Source: Pararhodobacter sp. (GTDB lineage Bacteria; Pseudomonadota; Alphaproteobacteria; Rhodobacterales; Rhodobacteraceae). From it: DNA of 64,000 nt. The notes beneath the pieces are model-generated. The model saw nothing but the letters and a program-made list of their open reading frames with translations, was not told the DNA's origin and ran no database searches. Shown in pieces: positions 42,538 through 50,246 of this stretch. Within the stretch, counting starts at the first letter, position 1; every line of letters starts with the position of its first letter. The position numbers and the translations under genes were made by a program. The stretch spans positions 62,001 to 126,000 of the forward strand of contig JAFIEK010000003.1 in the NCBI GenBank assembly GCA_020832545.1, given 5' to 3'.

Positions 42538-42586
42538 TGTCGTCCTCCCCCCTCTTCCGCATCTGAAAGCAGAGCGGAATGTGTAT

Positions 42587-42602
42587 GTAACCTGTTAGTT
42601 AC
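42587..42602. promoter_or_regulatory. Palindrome upstream of the oxidoreductase operon
   Basis: The 16-base element GTAACCTGTTAGTTAC is a near-perfect inverted repeat (GTAAC/GTTAC arms). It matches 11 of 16 bases of the element at 44333, upstream of tctC on the other half of the cluster. Size and symmetry suit a TetR-family repressor, and one is encoded at the end of the TTT operon. Confidence 0.6.
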
Positions 42603-42644
42603 TTAGCCGGGTGGTGGCGTATCGGTCAAGCGCGAATGCACGTT

Positions 42645-43385
42645 TCAGAAGCCAAGCGCCATCCCGATACCCGCCACGCACAGGAAAACCAGGATCAACC
42701 GGTCAAACAATTTGGGGCTGGCGCGGCGGCCGAGCCAGTCACCCACCGGCATGAACAACATGATGGGAAGGCAGGCAAACAAGCCCTGCCACACCCATTC
42801 GGGCTGGTAGATTCCGGCGAAAATGAGGGCCGGGAACTGGACAGACGCAAACCCCAGAAACATCACCGACACAGCCAGAACCGAGGCGCGCCGCTCCAGC
42901 CCCAGCGCGTGAATGAAGGTCACGCCAATCGGAGCGGCAATACCCGTGGCGCCCATCAATGTGCCCGCTGCCAGCCCGACCGGGGCAGACATGCGCCGGG
43001 CGATCACTGCTGAAAGGGCGAACTCGGGCCGCGCCAGCCGCAGCGCGACATAGCTCAGGAGCATCGCGCCCAACCCCATTTCCAGCATCCGTTCGGGCAG
43101 CGAATCCAGCGCCCATGTGCCCAGCACAATCCCCACAGCACCGCCCAGAAGAAACCGTGGTAGGAACGCAAGGCCCGGCAATGCCCGGGCGTCGCGATAG
43201 GTCCAAACCTGATAGACGTTGCTCAGAATTATGGGAATCATGATGACGCCGATGGCCTGTTGCAGTCCCACGCTCGCCGCCAGCAAGGGCAGCGCAATCA
43301 GCGGCAGGCCCAGCCCGGTCGCCCCCTTGGCGATAGCTCCGGCGCCTAGTGCGAGCGTCAATAATAGTAGCGTTTGCAGTTCCAT
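42645..43385 (-). CDS. TauE/SafE-family permease
   Basis: Started at 43385 after a strong GGAGGAG site, the protein has 246 residues and about seven to eight membrane helices. It has the family repeat 'GAGAIAKGATGLGLPLIALPLL' in parts near the N-terminus and its counterpart 'LAAGTLMGATGIAAPIGVTF' in the middle. TauE/SafE proteins export or import sulfite, sulfoacetate and other small organic acids. It faces the isomerase gene at 43480 and sits inside the sugar cluster, so it may move an organic acid intermediate. Confidence 0.9.
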   Translation of the reverse strand: MELQTLLLLTLALGAGAIAKGATGLGLPLIALPLLAASVGLQQAIGVIMIPIILSNVYQVWTYRDARALPGLAFLPRFLLGGAVGIVLGTWALDSLPERMLEMGLGAMLLSYVALRLARPEFALSAVIARRMSAPVGLAAGTLMGATGIAAPIGVTFIHALGLERRASVLAVSVMFLGFASVQFPALIFAGIYQPEWVWQGLFACLPIMLFMPVGDWLGRRASPKLFDRLILVFLCVAGIGMALGF

Positions 43386-43479
43386 TGATGCTCCTCCGCG
43401 CGCCGCCTGCATTGACAGCAGCCCGGCCAGGCCCGACGATCGACTGTCAAAAAAACGTCCGTCAGATGTGGAGTTAGCC

Positions 43480-44331
43480 ATGGAATTCGCCCTTTGCAAC
43501 GAAGTTGTGAAAGAGATGCCGCTGCCTGAACAATGCCGCTTTGCAGCTCAGCTGGGGTATGCGGGGCTGGAAATTGCGCCCTTCACGCTGGCCGAAGACC
43601 CCACACGGATGACCTCGCGCCAGATCGCCGAGACCCGTCGCATCGTCGAGGATCACGGGCTGCGCGTAACAGGGTTACACTGGCTTCTGATCGCGCCCGA
43701 GGGGCTTTCGATCACCGATTCAGCTGCAGACATGCGCCAGCGAACCGCCGATGCGCTGGCCACTCTCGTCGATCTTTGCGCGGAACTTGGCGGGCGCGTT
43801 CTGGTCCATGGTTCGCCCAAGCAGCGCCGACTTGGCGATGACCCCGCACGCGCCCGGGCGACGGCGCTGGCGCATCTGGCAGCGGCGGGAGCACGGGCGC
43901 GTGCGGCCGGGATAACCTATTGCATCGAGCCGCTTTCAGCAGACGAATCCGATTTCATCAACACTGTGGCCGAAGCCGCCGCGCTGGTCCACGAGGCCAA
44001 CGAACCCGGACTGCGAACGATGATCGACACCGGACATGCGCTGCGTGGTGAGGGCGAAACGCTGGCGGACCTGGCCGCGCGCTGGCTACCCACAGGGTTG
44101 ATCGAACATGTCCAGTTCAATGACAGCAACCGGCGCGGCCCCGGGCAGGGTGAGGACCGGTTCGGCCCGCTGATGGCACAGCTCGTTGCGGCGAAATGGG
44201 CGCATCCACTGGCGATCGAGCCGTTCGTCTACACCCCCGACGGCGCAACCACTGCGGCGCAATCCATTGGACATTTGCGGGGCGTTCTGGACGGGTTGAG
44301 TACCGGAGCATCTGCCCCCGCAAGGCATTAA
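43480..44331 (+). CDS. Sugar phosphate isomerase/epimerase-type TIM barrel
   Basis: The 283-residue product (ATG 43480 after GGAG) is a second xylose-isomerase-like barrel, distinct from the one at 37967. It opens 'FALCNEVVKEMPLPEQCRFA' in part and 'GYAGLEIAPFTLAED', typical of the family. Metal-site segments are 'ITYCIEPLSADESDF', 'GLRTMIDTGHAL', 'IEHVQFNDSNR' and 'PLAIEPFVY'. It precedes tctC by 104 bases on the same strand. Having two such isomerases in one cluster suggests a multi-step interconversion such as keto-sugar isomerisation or 3-keto-sugar handling. Confidence 0.88.
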   Translation: MEFALCNEVVKEMPLPEQCRFAAQLGYAGLEIAPFTLAEDPTRMTSRQIAETRRIVEDHGLRVTGLHWLLIAPEGLSITDSAADMRQRTADALATLVDLCAELGGRVLVHGSPKQRRLGDDPARARATALAHLAAAGARARAAGITYCIEPLSADESDFINTVAEAAALVHEANEPGLRTMIDTGHALRGEGETLADLAARWLPTGLIEHVQFNDSNRRGPGQGEDRFGPLMAQLVAAKWAHPLAIEPFVYTPDGATTAAQSIGHLRGVLDGLSTGASAPARH

Positions 44332-44332
44332 T

Positions 44333-44348
44333 TGAACCGTTTGGTTAC
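44333..44348. promoter_or_regulatory. Related palindrome upstream of the TTT operon
   Basis: TGAACCGTTTGGTTAC at 44333-44348 has the arms AACC/GGTT and resembles the element at 42587. It begins one base after the isomerase stop and lies 8 bases before a -35-like TTGACA (44356-44361), so a bound repressor would cover that promoter. No matching -10 could be placed with confidence. Confidence 0.5.
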
Positions 44349-44435
44349 TTTGCGCTTGACAGAAAGCCCTTCGCCGCCTCAGGCTTGGGGCAGTGCTGCC
44401 TGGTGAGGAGGCAGCGGTCAGGGAGGACATTCGAA

Positions 44436-45470
44436 ATGAAGAACAGTATCCGGACAAGACTCGTGGCTGGTGCGTTTGCAACCATCGCGCTGTCGACAGG
44501 TGCGCTTGCACAGGACTGGACGCCCAGCGGCCCGATCAACATCATCGTGCCCTGGGGGGCAGGCGGATCGACCGACCAGGTCGCGCGCGTCACAGCACCG
44601 ATCATCGCCGAGGCGCTTGGCGTCAACGTTGTGATCGTCAACCAACCCGGCGCTTCGGGTTCGATCGGAACACAGGCGGTGCTGGACGCGCCACGCGACG
44701 GCCTGACATGGACCGCGAACGCCATCAAGAACAACGCCACCTATTCGGTCAGCGGTCTGATCGAGGATACATCGATCGATGACTGGCACATCTACCTTTC
44801 GGTCGCCAACGCGCCGATGGTGAGTGTGCCTGCGGACAGCGAGTTTCAGGATTTCGGCGAATTGCTTGAGGCTTTCCGCACCCGCGGCAGCGAAATCACG
44901 GTGGCTACTGCCGGTGGCACATCGTCAGGTGGCACGGCGATTGCCAGCCTCGCTTCGGCGGGGGATTTCGAGTACCGCATGATCACCTATGACGGCGGTG
45001 CACCTGCTGCCATTGCAACGGCAGCAGGCGAGGCGATGGTGACAACGCAGCTGGCCGTCGAACAGACAGAGCTGGTGCGTGGTGGTCGTCTGCGCGCACT
45101 TGCGATCCTGTCGGATCAGCCATTGATCGTCGAGGGCGCTGACCCGGTTCCGCCGATCACCGACTGGCTGGATATGCCGATCACGCCGGACTACTTCGGC
45201 ATCTTCATCCCGCGCGGCGTGCCCGACGAAGTCATCGCGACGATGGACCGGATCTGGGAAGAGCGCGTGGCGACCTCAGACAGGCTGCGCGAATACGCCG
45301 AAACCTTCGGCGCCGTTCTGGCACCGTCCTGGGGTGAGACTGCGCGCGAACGCTCAATGCCAATCGCCATCGCCGACGCCTGTGGCAAGCATGCGCGGGG
45401 CGAGGCCGTGATTGAACCCTCTGAACTTGGCTTCGATTGCGACACCATGTCGGAGATCGACTCGCAGTGA
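44436..45470 (+). CDS. tctC: TTT-family periplasmic binding protein (TctC)
   Basis: The 344-residue protein starts after GGGAGG and has a signal peptide cleaved after 'GALA' (residue 22). 'PINIIVPWGAGGSTDQVARV' (in parts) is the first TctC signature, followed by 'VVIVNQPGASGSIGTQAVL' and 'TAGGTSSGGTAIAS'. TctC proteins capture carboxylates in the periplasm for the TctAB permease encoded next. In this cluster the ligand is probably a sugar acid or related carboxylate. Confidence 0.94.
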   Translation: MKNSIRTRLVAGAFATIALSTGALAQDWTPSGPINIIVPWGAGGSTDQVARVTAPIIAEALGVNVVIVNQPGASGSIGTQAVLDAPRDGLTWTANAIKNNATYSVSGLIEDTSIDDWHIYLSVANAPMVSVPADSEFQDFGELLEAFRTRGSEITVATAGGTSSGGTAIASLASAGDFEYRMITYDGGAPAAIATAAGEAMVTTQLAVEQTELVRGGRLRALAILSDQPLIVEGADPVPPITDWLDMPITPDYFGIFIPRGVPDEVIATMDRIWEERVATSDRLREYAETFGAVLAPSWGETARERSMPIAIADACGKHARGEAVIEPSELGFDCDTMSEIDSQ

Positions 45471-46051
45471 GCCAACCTAAGAGCGGACGACCCGCGAAAA
45501 GCGAATCGCAGGAAGACCCTGGGGGGCCGTCCGCTCCAGGCCAGGACCCCGGCATCATGACCCGTGCCGATCTGTTGTCGGGTATCGTGTTTCTGGTGCT
45601 GGGTGTTGCTGTCGCCTGGATGTCATGGGAAATGCCGCGCCTTGAGGTGCGGCGCATTCATCCGGCCACAGTGCCGGGGCTGGTGCCGGGCATACTTGGC
45701 CTGGCGCTGGCATTTTGTGGAACACTGTTGGCTGTGCGATCGGTGCGTGCATCGCGTGATCGCGAAGGGTGGCATGCCTTCGGTGCGATCTTCGTGTCGC
45801 CTGAGACTGGTCGCGCAGGCGTGACCCTGGCGCTGGCACTGATCTACGCGCTGGGGCTGGTGGGCCGGATGCCGTTCTGGGCCGCGACGATGCTGTTTGT
45901 TTTCGCCTTCATCATGGTTTTTGAGCGCTGGCTGTCGGCCCCCGAACATCCGCTCTGGCGGACTGCCCTGGCAGCCGCGGTGCAGGCCGTCATTGTGGGC
46001 GCAACGGTTTCGCTGGTGTTCCAGCACGGTTTTCTGGTGCGGCTGCCATGA
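45467..46051 (+). CDS. tctB: TTT-family small permease (TctB)
   Basis: The GTG at 45467 overlaps the tctC stop (GTGA), which argues for this start and a 194-residue product; ATG 45557 is the fallback. After a polar 30-residue head there are four membrane helices ('LLSGIVFLVLGVAVAWMS', 'GLVPGILGLALAFCGTLLA', 'TLALALIYALGLVG', 'AVIVGATVSLVFQ'). 'HPATVPGLVPGIL' is the usual TctB loop. It works with TctA. Confidence 0.88.
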   Translation: MSQPKSGRPAKSESQEDPGGPSAPGQDPGIMTRADLLSGIVFLVLGVAVAWMSWEMPRLEVRRIHPATVPGLVPGILGLALAFCGTLLAVRSVRASRDREGWHAFGAIFVSPETGRAGVTLALALIYALGLVGRMPFWAATMLFVFAFIMVFERWLSAPEHPLWRTALAAAVQAVIVGATVSLVFQHGFLVRLP

Positions 46052-46087
46052 GGCATGCCGCTTATCTCGGGCTGATCGGGGCGCGCA

Positions 46088-47614
46088 ATGTTTGACGGTT
46101 TTGTGCTTCTGGGCAACGGGTTGGCGCATTTCATGACGCCAACTTCGTTGTTCAATGTCGCCTGGGCAACGCTTCTGGGTATCATGATCGGGGTGCTGCC
46201 GGGCTTGACGGCGACCATGGGCGTGGCGCTTCTGGTCACTCTGACCTACCCCATGCCCCCTGATCAGGCGATCCTGTGCCTGATGTGCATCTATGTCGGC
46301 GCCATCTATGGCGGCAGCCGCACCGCAATCCTGCTGGCCATTCCCGGCACCCCCGCAAGCGCTGCGACCACGCTTGACGGCTATCCGCTGGCATTGGCAG
46401 GCAAAGGCGGGCTGGCAATGGGGCTGGCCACGACCTCGTCGGCGATCGGTACTCTGGTGGGCATTCTCTGTCTTGCGCTGCTGGCACCACTGTTGGCCGA
46501 AGCCGCACTGAATTTCGGCTCCTATGAGTTCTTCTGGCTGGCGCTGTTCGGGGTGGTGGTCTCAGGGCAGTTGACGGCGTTCGACGACCCGATCAAGGGC
46601 TATGTTGCCGGCATTCTGGGCCTGCTGGTCGCCATGATCGGGATGGAGGGGTTGCACGCCTATCGTCGCTTCACCTTCGGCGTACCCGCGCTTGGCGGCG
46701 GTATTGACCTGATCCCCGCGATGGTGGGCGCGTTCGGGTTGGCCGAGATCCTTGTGGTGATGAAACAGCGCGCAAAGGCTCGTATCATTGATGCCTCGGA
46801 CAGAGTGGTGCCGCGGCTGGCCGAGATCTGGAAATACCGCCGCACGACAGTGCGTTCAGGGGTGATCGGCACATTGGTCGGGATCATTCCCGGCGTGGGC
46901 GAGGATATCGGCGCATGGGGGTCATATGCGGCGGCGCGCCGCAAAAGCCCTGAGCGAGAGCAATTCGGAAAGGGCAGCCTGGAAGGGTTGATCGCCGCCG
47001 AAACCGGCAATAGCGCTGCCATCCCGGGGGCGATGATACCCACGCTGACACTGGCGCTGCCGGGCTCGGCGGCGGCGGCGGTGCTGATCGCGGCCATGTT
47101 CATCCACGGTATCCGCCCCGGACCGATGCTGATGATCGAAAACGCTCCCTTCCTCTATCAGGTGATCTCGATGCTCGTTCTCGCATCGCTGGCGATTACC
47201 GTCTACGGGCTGCTGATCACGCGACCGCTGCTGAAGCTGATGAGCGTCCCGCGCGAGCGGCTTATGCCGGTGGTCTATGTGTTGTGCGTCATCGGCGCGT
47301 TCGCAATCACGCAGCGGCTTTTCGACGTCTATGTGATGATCGCCTTCGGGATCTTCGGTTTCGTGCTGCGCGAGATGCGCTATCCGATGGCGCCGCTGGT
47401 GATGGGGATCATTCTTGGCACGCTTCTAGATGTGAATCTGCGTCGCGGTCTTGCAATCTCGGATGGAGATCTGACCCCCTTCTTTACCCGGCCGGTTTCA
47501 GCGGTTATCTGCGCCCTGATCATTCTGACGATCCTTTTCAGCATCCCGGTGGTAAAACGACGTGTCACAAGTCTCTTCTCGAAAACCGACAACGCAGCGC
47601 CCGGTGAGAACTGA
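46088..47614 (+). CDS. tctA: TTT-family large permease (TctA)
   Basis: A 508-residue membrane protein with about twelve helices. TctA signatures are 'GIMIGVLPGLTATMGVALLV' (in parts) near residue 28, 'YVGAIYGGSRTAILLAIPGTPASAATTLDG' in pieces near 75, and the second half's 'GTLVGIIPGVGEDIGAWGSY' with 'PGAMIPTLTLALPGSAAAAV'. The two PG-rich half-repeats are characteristic. It provides the channel of this transporter, and its 3' end overlaps the TetR gene. Confidence 0.95.
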   Translation: MFDGFVLLGNGLAHFMTPTSLFNVAWATLLGIMIGVLPGLTATMGVALLVTLTYPMPPDQAILCLMCIYVGAIYGGSRTAILLAIPGTPASAATTLDGYPLALAGKGGLAMGLATTSSAIGTLVGILCLALLAPLLAEAALNFGSYEFFWLALFGVVVSGQLTAFDDPIKGYVAGILGLLVAMIGMEGLHAYRRFTFGVPALGGGIDLIPAMVGAFGLAEILVVMKQRAKARIIDASDRVVPRLAEIWKYRRTTVRSGVIGTLVGIIPGVGEDIGAWGSYAAARRKSPEREQFGKGSLEGLIAAETGNSAAIPGAMIPTLTLALPGSAAAAVLIAAMFIHGIRPGPMLMIENAPFLYQVISMLVLASLAITVYGLLITRPLLKLMSVPRERLMPVVYVLCVIGAFAITQRLFDVYVMIAFGIFGFVLREMRYPMAPLVMGIILGTLLDVNLRRGLAISDGDLTPFFTRPVSAVICALIILTILFSIPVVKRRVTSLFSKTDNAAPGEN

Positions 47615-48248
47615 ACCCGTCTCCCGGCGTCGCAATTCGGAAAAGACCAAGGAGCAGATCCTTGCCGCCGCGCGGGCAGAGTTCTGCAAACACGGGCTCG
47701 CGGGCGCACGTGTCGACGCCATCGCAGAACGTGCAAAGGCGAACAAGCGGCTGCTGTACCATTACTTCGGCAACAAGGAAGAGCTGTATCGCGCGGTGCT
47801 GATGGATGCCTATGCCGAGATCCGCGCAGGCGAACGCCAGTTGAACCTTGACGCCTTGTCGCCGGATGAGGCCATGGACCGGCTGGTGCGCTTCACATTC
47901 CGGCATTTTCTGGCGCATCCCTGGTTCACCAGCCTGCTGTCCACAGAGAATGTTCAGAATGCCGCCTTTCTCAAGACGCTGCCTGACATTCCTGCGCTGC
48001 ACTCCCCCCTCGTCGGCCAGATCGAACGAATTCTGGAGAACGGACACCGCGAAGGAATATTCAGAGACGGTATTGACCCTGTGCAGCTCTATATCTCCAT
48101 CGCTGCATTGGGGTATTTCTATGTGTCGAACATGAAAACCCTCTCGGTCATCTTTCAACGCGACCTGAGCGCGACATCCCCCGTGCAGGAACGTGAGGCC
48201 CAGATCGTGCAGATGGTGCTTCGCTATCTGTGGAAACCGGGCGCGTAG
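47562..48248 (+). CDS. TetR-family transcription regulator
   Basis: The 228-residue protein has a basic head, then an HTH at about 30-75 ('TKEQILAAARAEFCKHGLAG', 'VDAIAERAKANKRLLYHYFGNKEELY' in pieces), and a helical effector domain with 'FRHFLAHPWFTSLLSTEN', as in RutR-like TetRs. The 'KRLLYHYFGNKEELY' wording is that subgroup's. The start is uncertain: GTG 47562 overlaps tctA by 53 bases, GTG 47607 by 8. As last gene of the operon it is the likely owner of the palindromes at 42587 and 44333. Confidence 0.85.
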   Translation: MSQVSSRKPTTQRPVRTEPVSRRRNSEKTKEQILAAARAEFCKHGLAGARVDAIAERAKANKRLLYHYFGNKEELYRAVLMDAYAEIRAGERQLNLDALSPDEAMDRLVRFTFRHFLAHPWFTSLLSTENVQNAAFLKTLPDIPALHSPLVGQIERILENGHREGIFRDGIDPVQLYISIAALGYFYVSNMKTLSVIFQRDLSATSPVQEREAQIVQMVLRYLWKPGA

Positions 48249-48280
48249 TGATCCCGCGCTGCGCAGTTTTCCTGCGTATC

Positions 48281-49192
48281 TTATGACGTGGCGCGAAAGG
48301 CCGCGATTGTACGCCGCGTCCCCTCTTCCAGTGACAGTGCCTGCCAGTCGCCCAACAGCGCCCTGAGGGGTGCGTTGTCCATCTCTTCTGGCGCGGGGCG
48401 GAAGTTTTGCGCGGCGGTGATGCGGGCATCCGGCACGACAAGGCGGATAGCAGCAATCACTTCATCGGTGGAACGTGCATCGGTGGTCAGATCGCTGACA
48501 ACCGGATGGTCAGGACGGGCGGCCAGACAACGCATGAAGATTTCGGTCACCTCGTCGATATGCTGAAAGCACATGACGCTTGAAAACGGGATCTCGTAGG
48601 CCTCGCCACGCGCGGCGGCGCGCATCGCCAGCGTAATTGCCGCCGTCTCGCCCGTATCACGGCCCGGCCCGTAGACGACATTTGGCCGCAGCCCGACCGA
48701 GGCGATGCCGTGGTCAAGAAAGTAGACCTTGGCGATATCCTCGCCGCAGCGTTTATAGACACCATAGAGGTTGGTTGGTGATTGCAGTTCGCCGCGCGCG
48801 CGTGCAGCAAGCGAACTGGTATAGACCACCCGCGAGATGCCAAGCTCACGCGCCAGTTCCATCACGTTGATCTGGCCGATCACATTCACCTCGGCCCCAA
48901 GAACGGGGTGCTGGCGGCAGACCGGTATCACCAGCCCGGCCAGATGCGCGATGGCGTTCACAGCATGGTCCTCGGCAATGCGGCGCAGGGCGGGCAGATC
49001 GCGGATATCGGCCTGCGTATAGCTGACCCCGTCCAGTCGGTCGCGCCCTTCGGGTAGGGTCAGATCGGCCACCACAGCCCGGTGCCCGGCGTCGCGCAAA
49101 GCCACGGCGAGCGCCCGGCCCAGAAAGCCGTTCCCCCCGGTCACCAGCACTGTCAGTCCTTGCCCCGCCTGTTGCCCGTTCTGCACCTGCAT
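48281..49192 (-). CDS. NAD-dependent epimerase/dehydratase
   Basis: Started at 49192 after GGGAGGG, the product has 303 residues. It is an extended SDR: 'VLVTGGNGFLGRALA' with the GXXGXXG loop near residue 18, 'AIAHLAGLV' after strand 4, serine in 'VVYTSSLAAR' and 'YGVYK' as the YXXXK pair near residue 145. 'VGLRPNVVYGPGRD' follows. Such enzymes act on sugar nucleotides or on lactone/uronate substrates. It lies 127 bases after the IclR gene on the same strand and has its own candidate operator, so it probably belongs to the second TTT regulon. Confidence 0.9.
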   Translation of the reverse strand: MQVQNGQQAGQGLTVLVTGGNGFLGRALAVALRDAGHRAVVADLTLPEGRDRLDGVSYTQADIRDLPALRRIAEDHAVNAIAHLAGLVIPVCRQHPVLGAEVNVIGQINVMELARELGISRVVYTSSLAARARGELQSPTNLYGVYKRCGEDIAKVYFLDHGIASVGLRPNVVYGPGRDTGETAAITLAMRAAARGEAYEIPFSSVMCFQHIDEVTEIFMRCLAARPDHPVVSDLTTDARSTDEVIAAIRLVVPDARITAAQNFRPAPEEMDNAPLRALLGDWQALSLEEGTRRTIAAFRATS

Positions 49193-49208
49193 CCTCTGTC
49201 CCTCCCGA

Positions 49209-49250
49209 CTTTGCTGTGCAATAATTCTGCTATACGCAACTAACTTGCGC
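49209..49250. promoter_or_regulatory. Candidate IclR operator upstream of the epimerase gene
   Basis: The minus-strand reading AATTATTGCACAGCAAAG (49209-49226) resembles AATAATTGCACATAGCAAAA at 55095-55114 in the promoter of the TTT operon. Beside it, CGCAA (49235-49239) and TTGCG (45-49 of the same stretch, 49245-49249) form an inverted repeat around five bases. Both lie directly upstream of the epimerase start. IclR proteins usually bind short AT-flanked palindromes, and an IclR gene is adjacent. Confidence 0.5.
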
Positions 49251-49319
49251 AATGCACAATTAACAACAGCGCCACGCTTTCTCACGATGCGCAGGTTGCA
49301 AAGGCCTGAATCAGTAAGA

Positions 49320-50195
49320 CTACGCGCCGGGGTTGCTGGCGAAGGAGCTTCCACTAAGCGTGGATATCTCTCGCGAGGCGTTCAGCAAGAGCGGCAGATG
49401 CTCTTTCAACATCGTCTCTCGCGAGACGTTCGCCGAATTGCAGCCCACGCTGATGGTAAAAATATCGCGGGTCAGCGGGTCCAGGATTGGCACGCCAATG
49501 GCGATATGTCGGGGCTGCCATTCGCAAAATGACGACGAATACCCCTCACGCGCCATGCGCTCCAACGCGGCATCCAGCGCCGGGCGCTTTTCTCGCTCCC
49601 ATGCGTCGCCATGCAGGGTGGCGAGCATCTCATAAACCTCGGCGCGGTCTTGCGGAGACAGTGCAAACAGATAGGCCCGTCCGGGCGCAGATTCCGCCAG
49701 TGGAATGCGCGAACCGACATTGAGGTTCAGCACAACGGCTGTCGGCTTGCGGATCAACTCGACAAACATCATGTGGCTGCCATCGCGAACGCTCAGCGCC
49801 GCCACACAATCACCCCGGCCCGCAATCGCCTCCAGATGGGTGCGCACCATCTCGCCAAAACCATGCCGCCCCAGCGCGGCATAACCCAGCGTCAGAACCT
49901 GGTTCGACACCGCGTATTTGCCGTATTCAGGCAGGTAACGCAGATATCCCAGTTTGGTCAGTGTGCCCAAAAGACGCGAAACGGTGGTCTTGTGCAGGCC
50001 CGTGCGTTCCGCCAACACCTGCGTGCCAAGCACCCGGTCTTCAGCCCGAAACGCCCGCAGAATGGCCATGCCCCGCGCCAGAGAACTGACAAAAGGACGG
50101 TCATCATTGATCGCCGCCGCGCCGATATCATGGCGTGGACGGCCCCGCCTGCGGGCGGGTTTCTCGGGCGGTGTCTGGTCTTCGTCGCTGTTCAC
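49320..50195 (-). CDS. IclR-family transcription regulator
   Basis: A 291-residue protein beginning with GTG at 50195. After a basic 'RRRGRPRHD' head comes the IclR winged helix ('SLARGMAILRAFRAEDRVLG' in parts, 'RTGLHKTTVSRLLGTLTKLGYL' in pieces) and a C-terminal GAF-like effector domain ('GSRIPLAESAPGRAYLF', 'GCNSANVSRETM'). It lies 51 bases downstream of the TPP-enzyme gene, at the end of the TTT operon, and probably senses its substrate and controls it. Confidence 0.93.
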   Translation of the reverse strand: MNSDEDQTPPEKPARRRGRPRHDIGAAAINDDRPFVSSLARGMAILRAFRAEDRVLGTQVLAERTGLHKTTVSRLLGTLTKLGYLRYLPEYGKYAVSNQVLTLGYAALGRHGFGEMVRTHLEAIAGRGDCVAALSVRDGSHMMFVELIRKPTAVVLNLNVGSRIPLAESAPGRAYLFALSPQDRAEVYEMLATLHGDAWEREKRPALDAALERMAREGYSSSFCEWQPRHIAIGVPILDPLTRDIFTISVGCNSANVSRETMLKEHLPLLLNASREISTLSGSSFASNPGA

Positions 50196-50246
50196 GTCAC
50201 TTCTGTTCCAGTTTGCCGGATGCCTTGAGTCGCATTTTTGCCTCTG

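Noticed and set aside
43412-43460. TTGACAG/CTGTCAA inverted pair between TauE and isomerase genes as divergent promoters
   Set aside because: Both read like -35 boxes, but no matching -10 boxes could be found at proper spacing.
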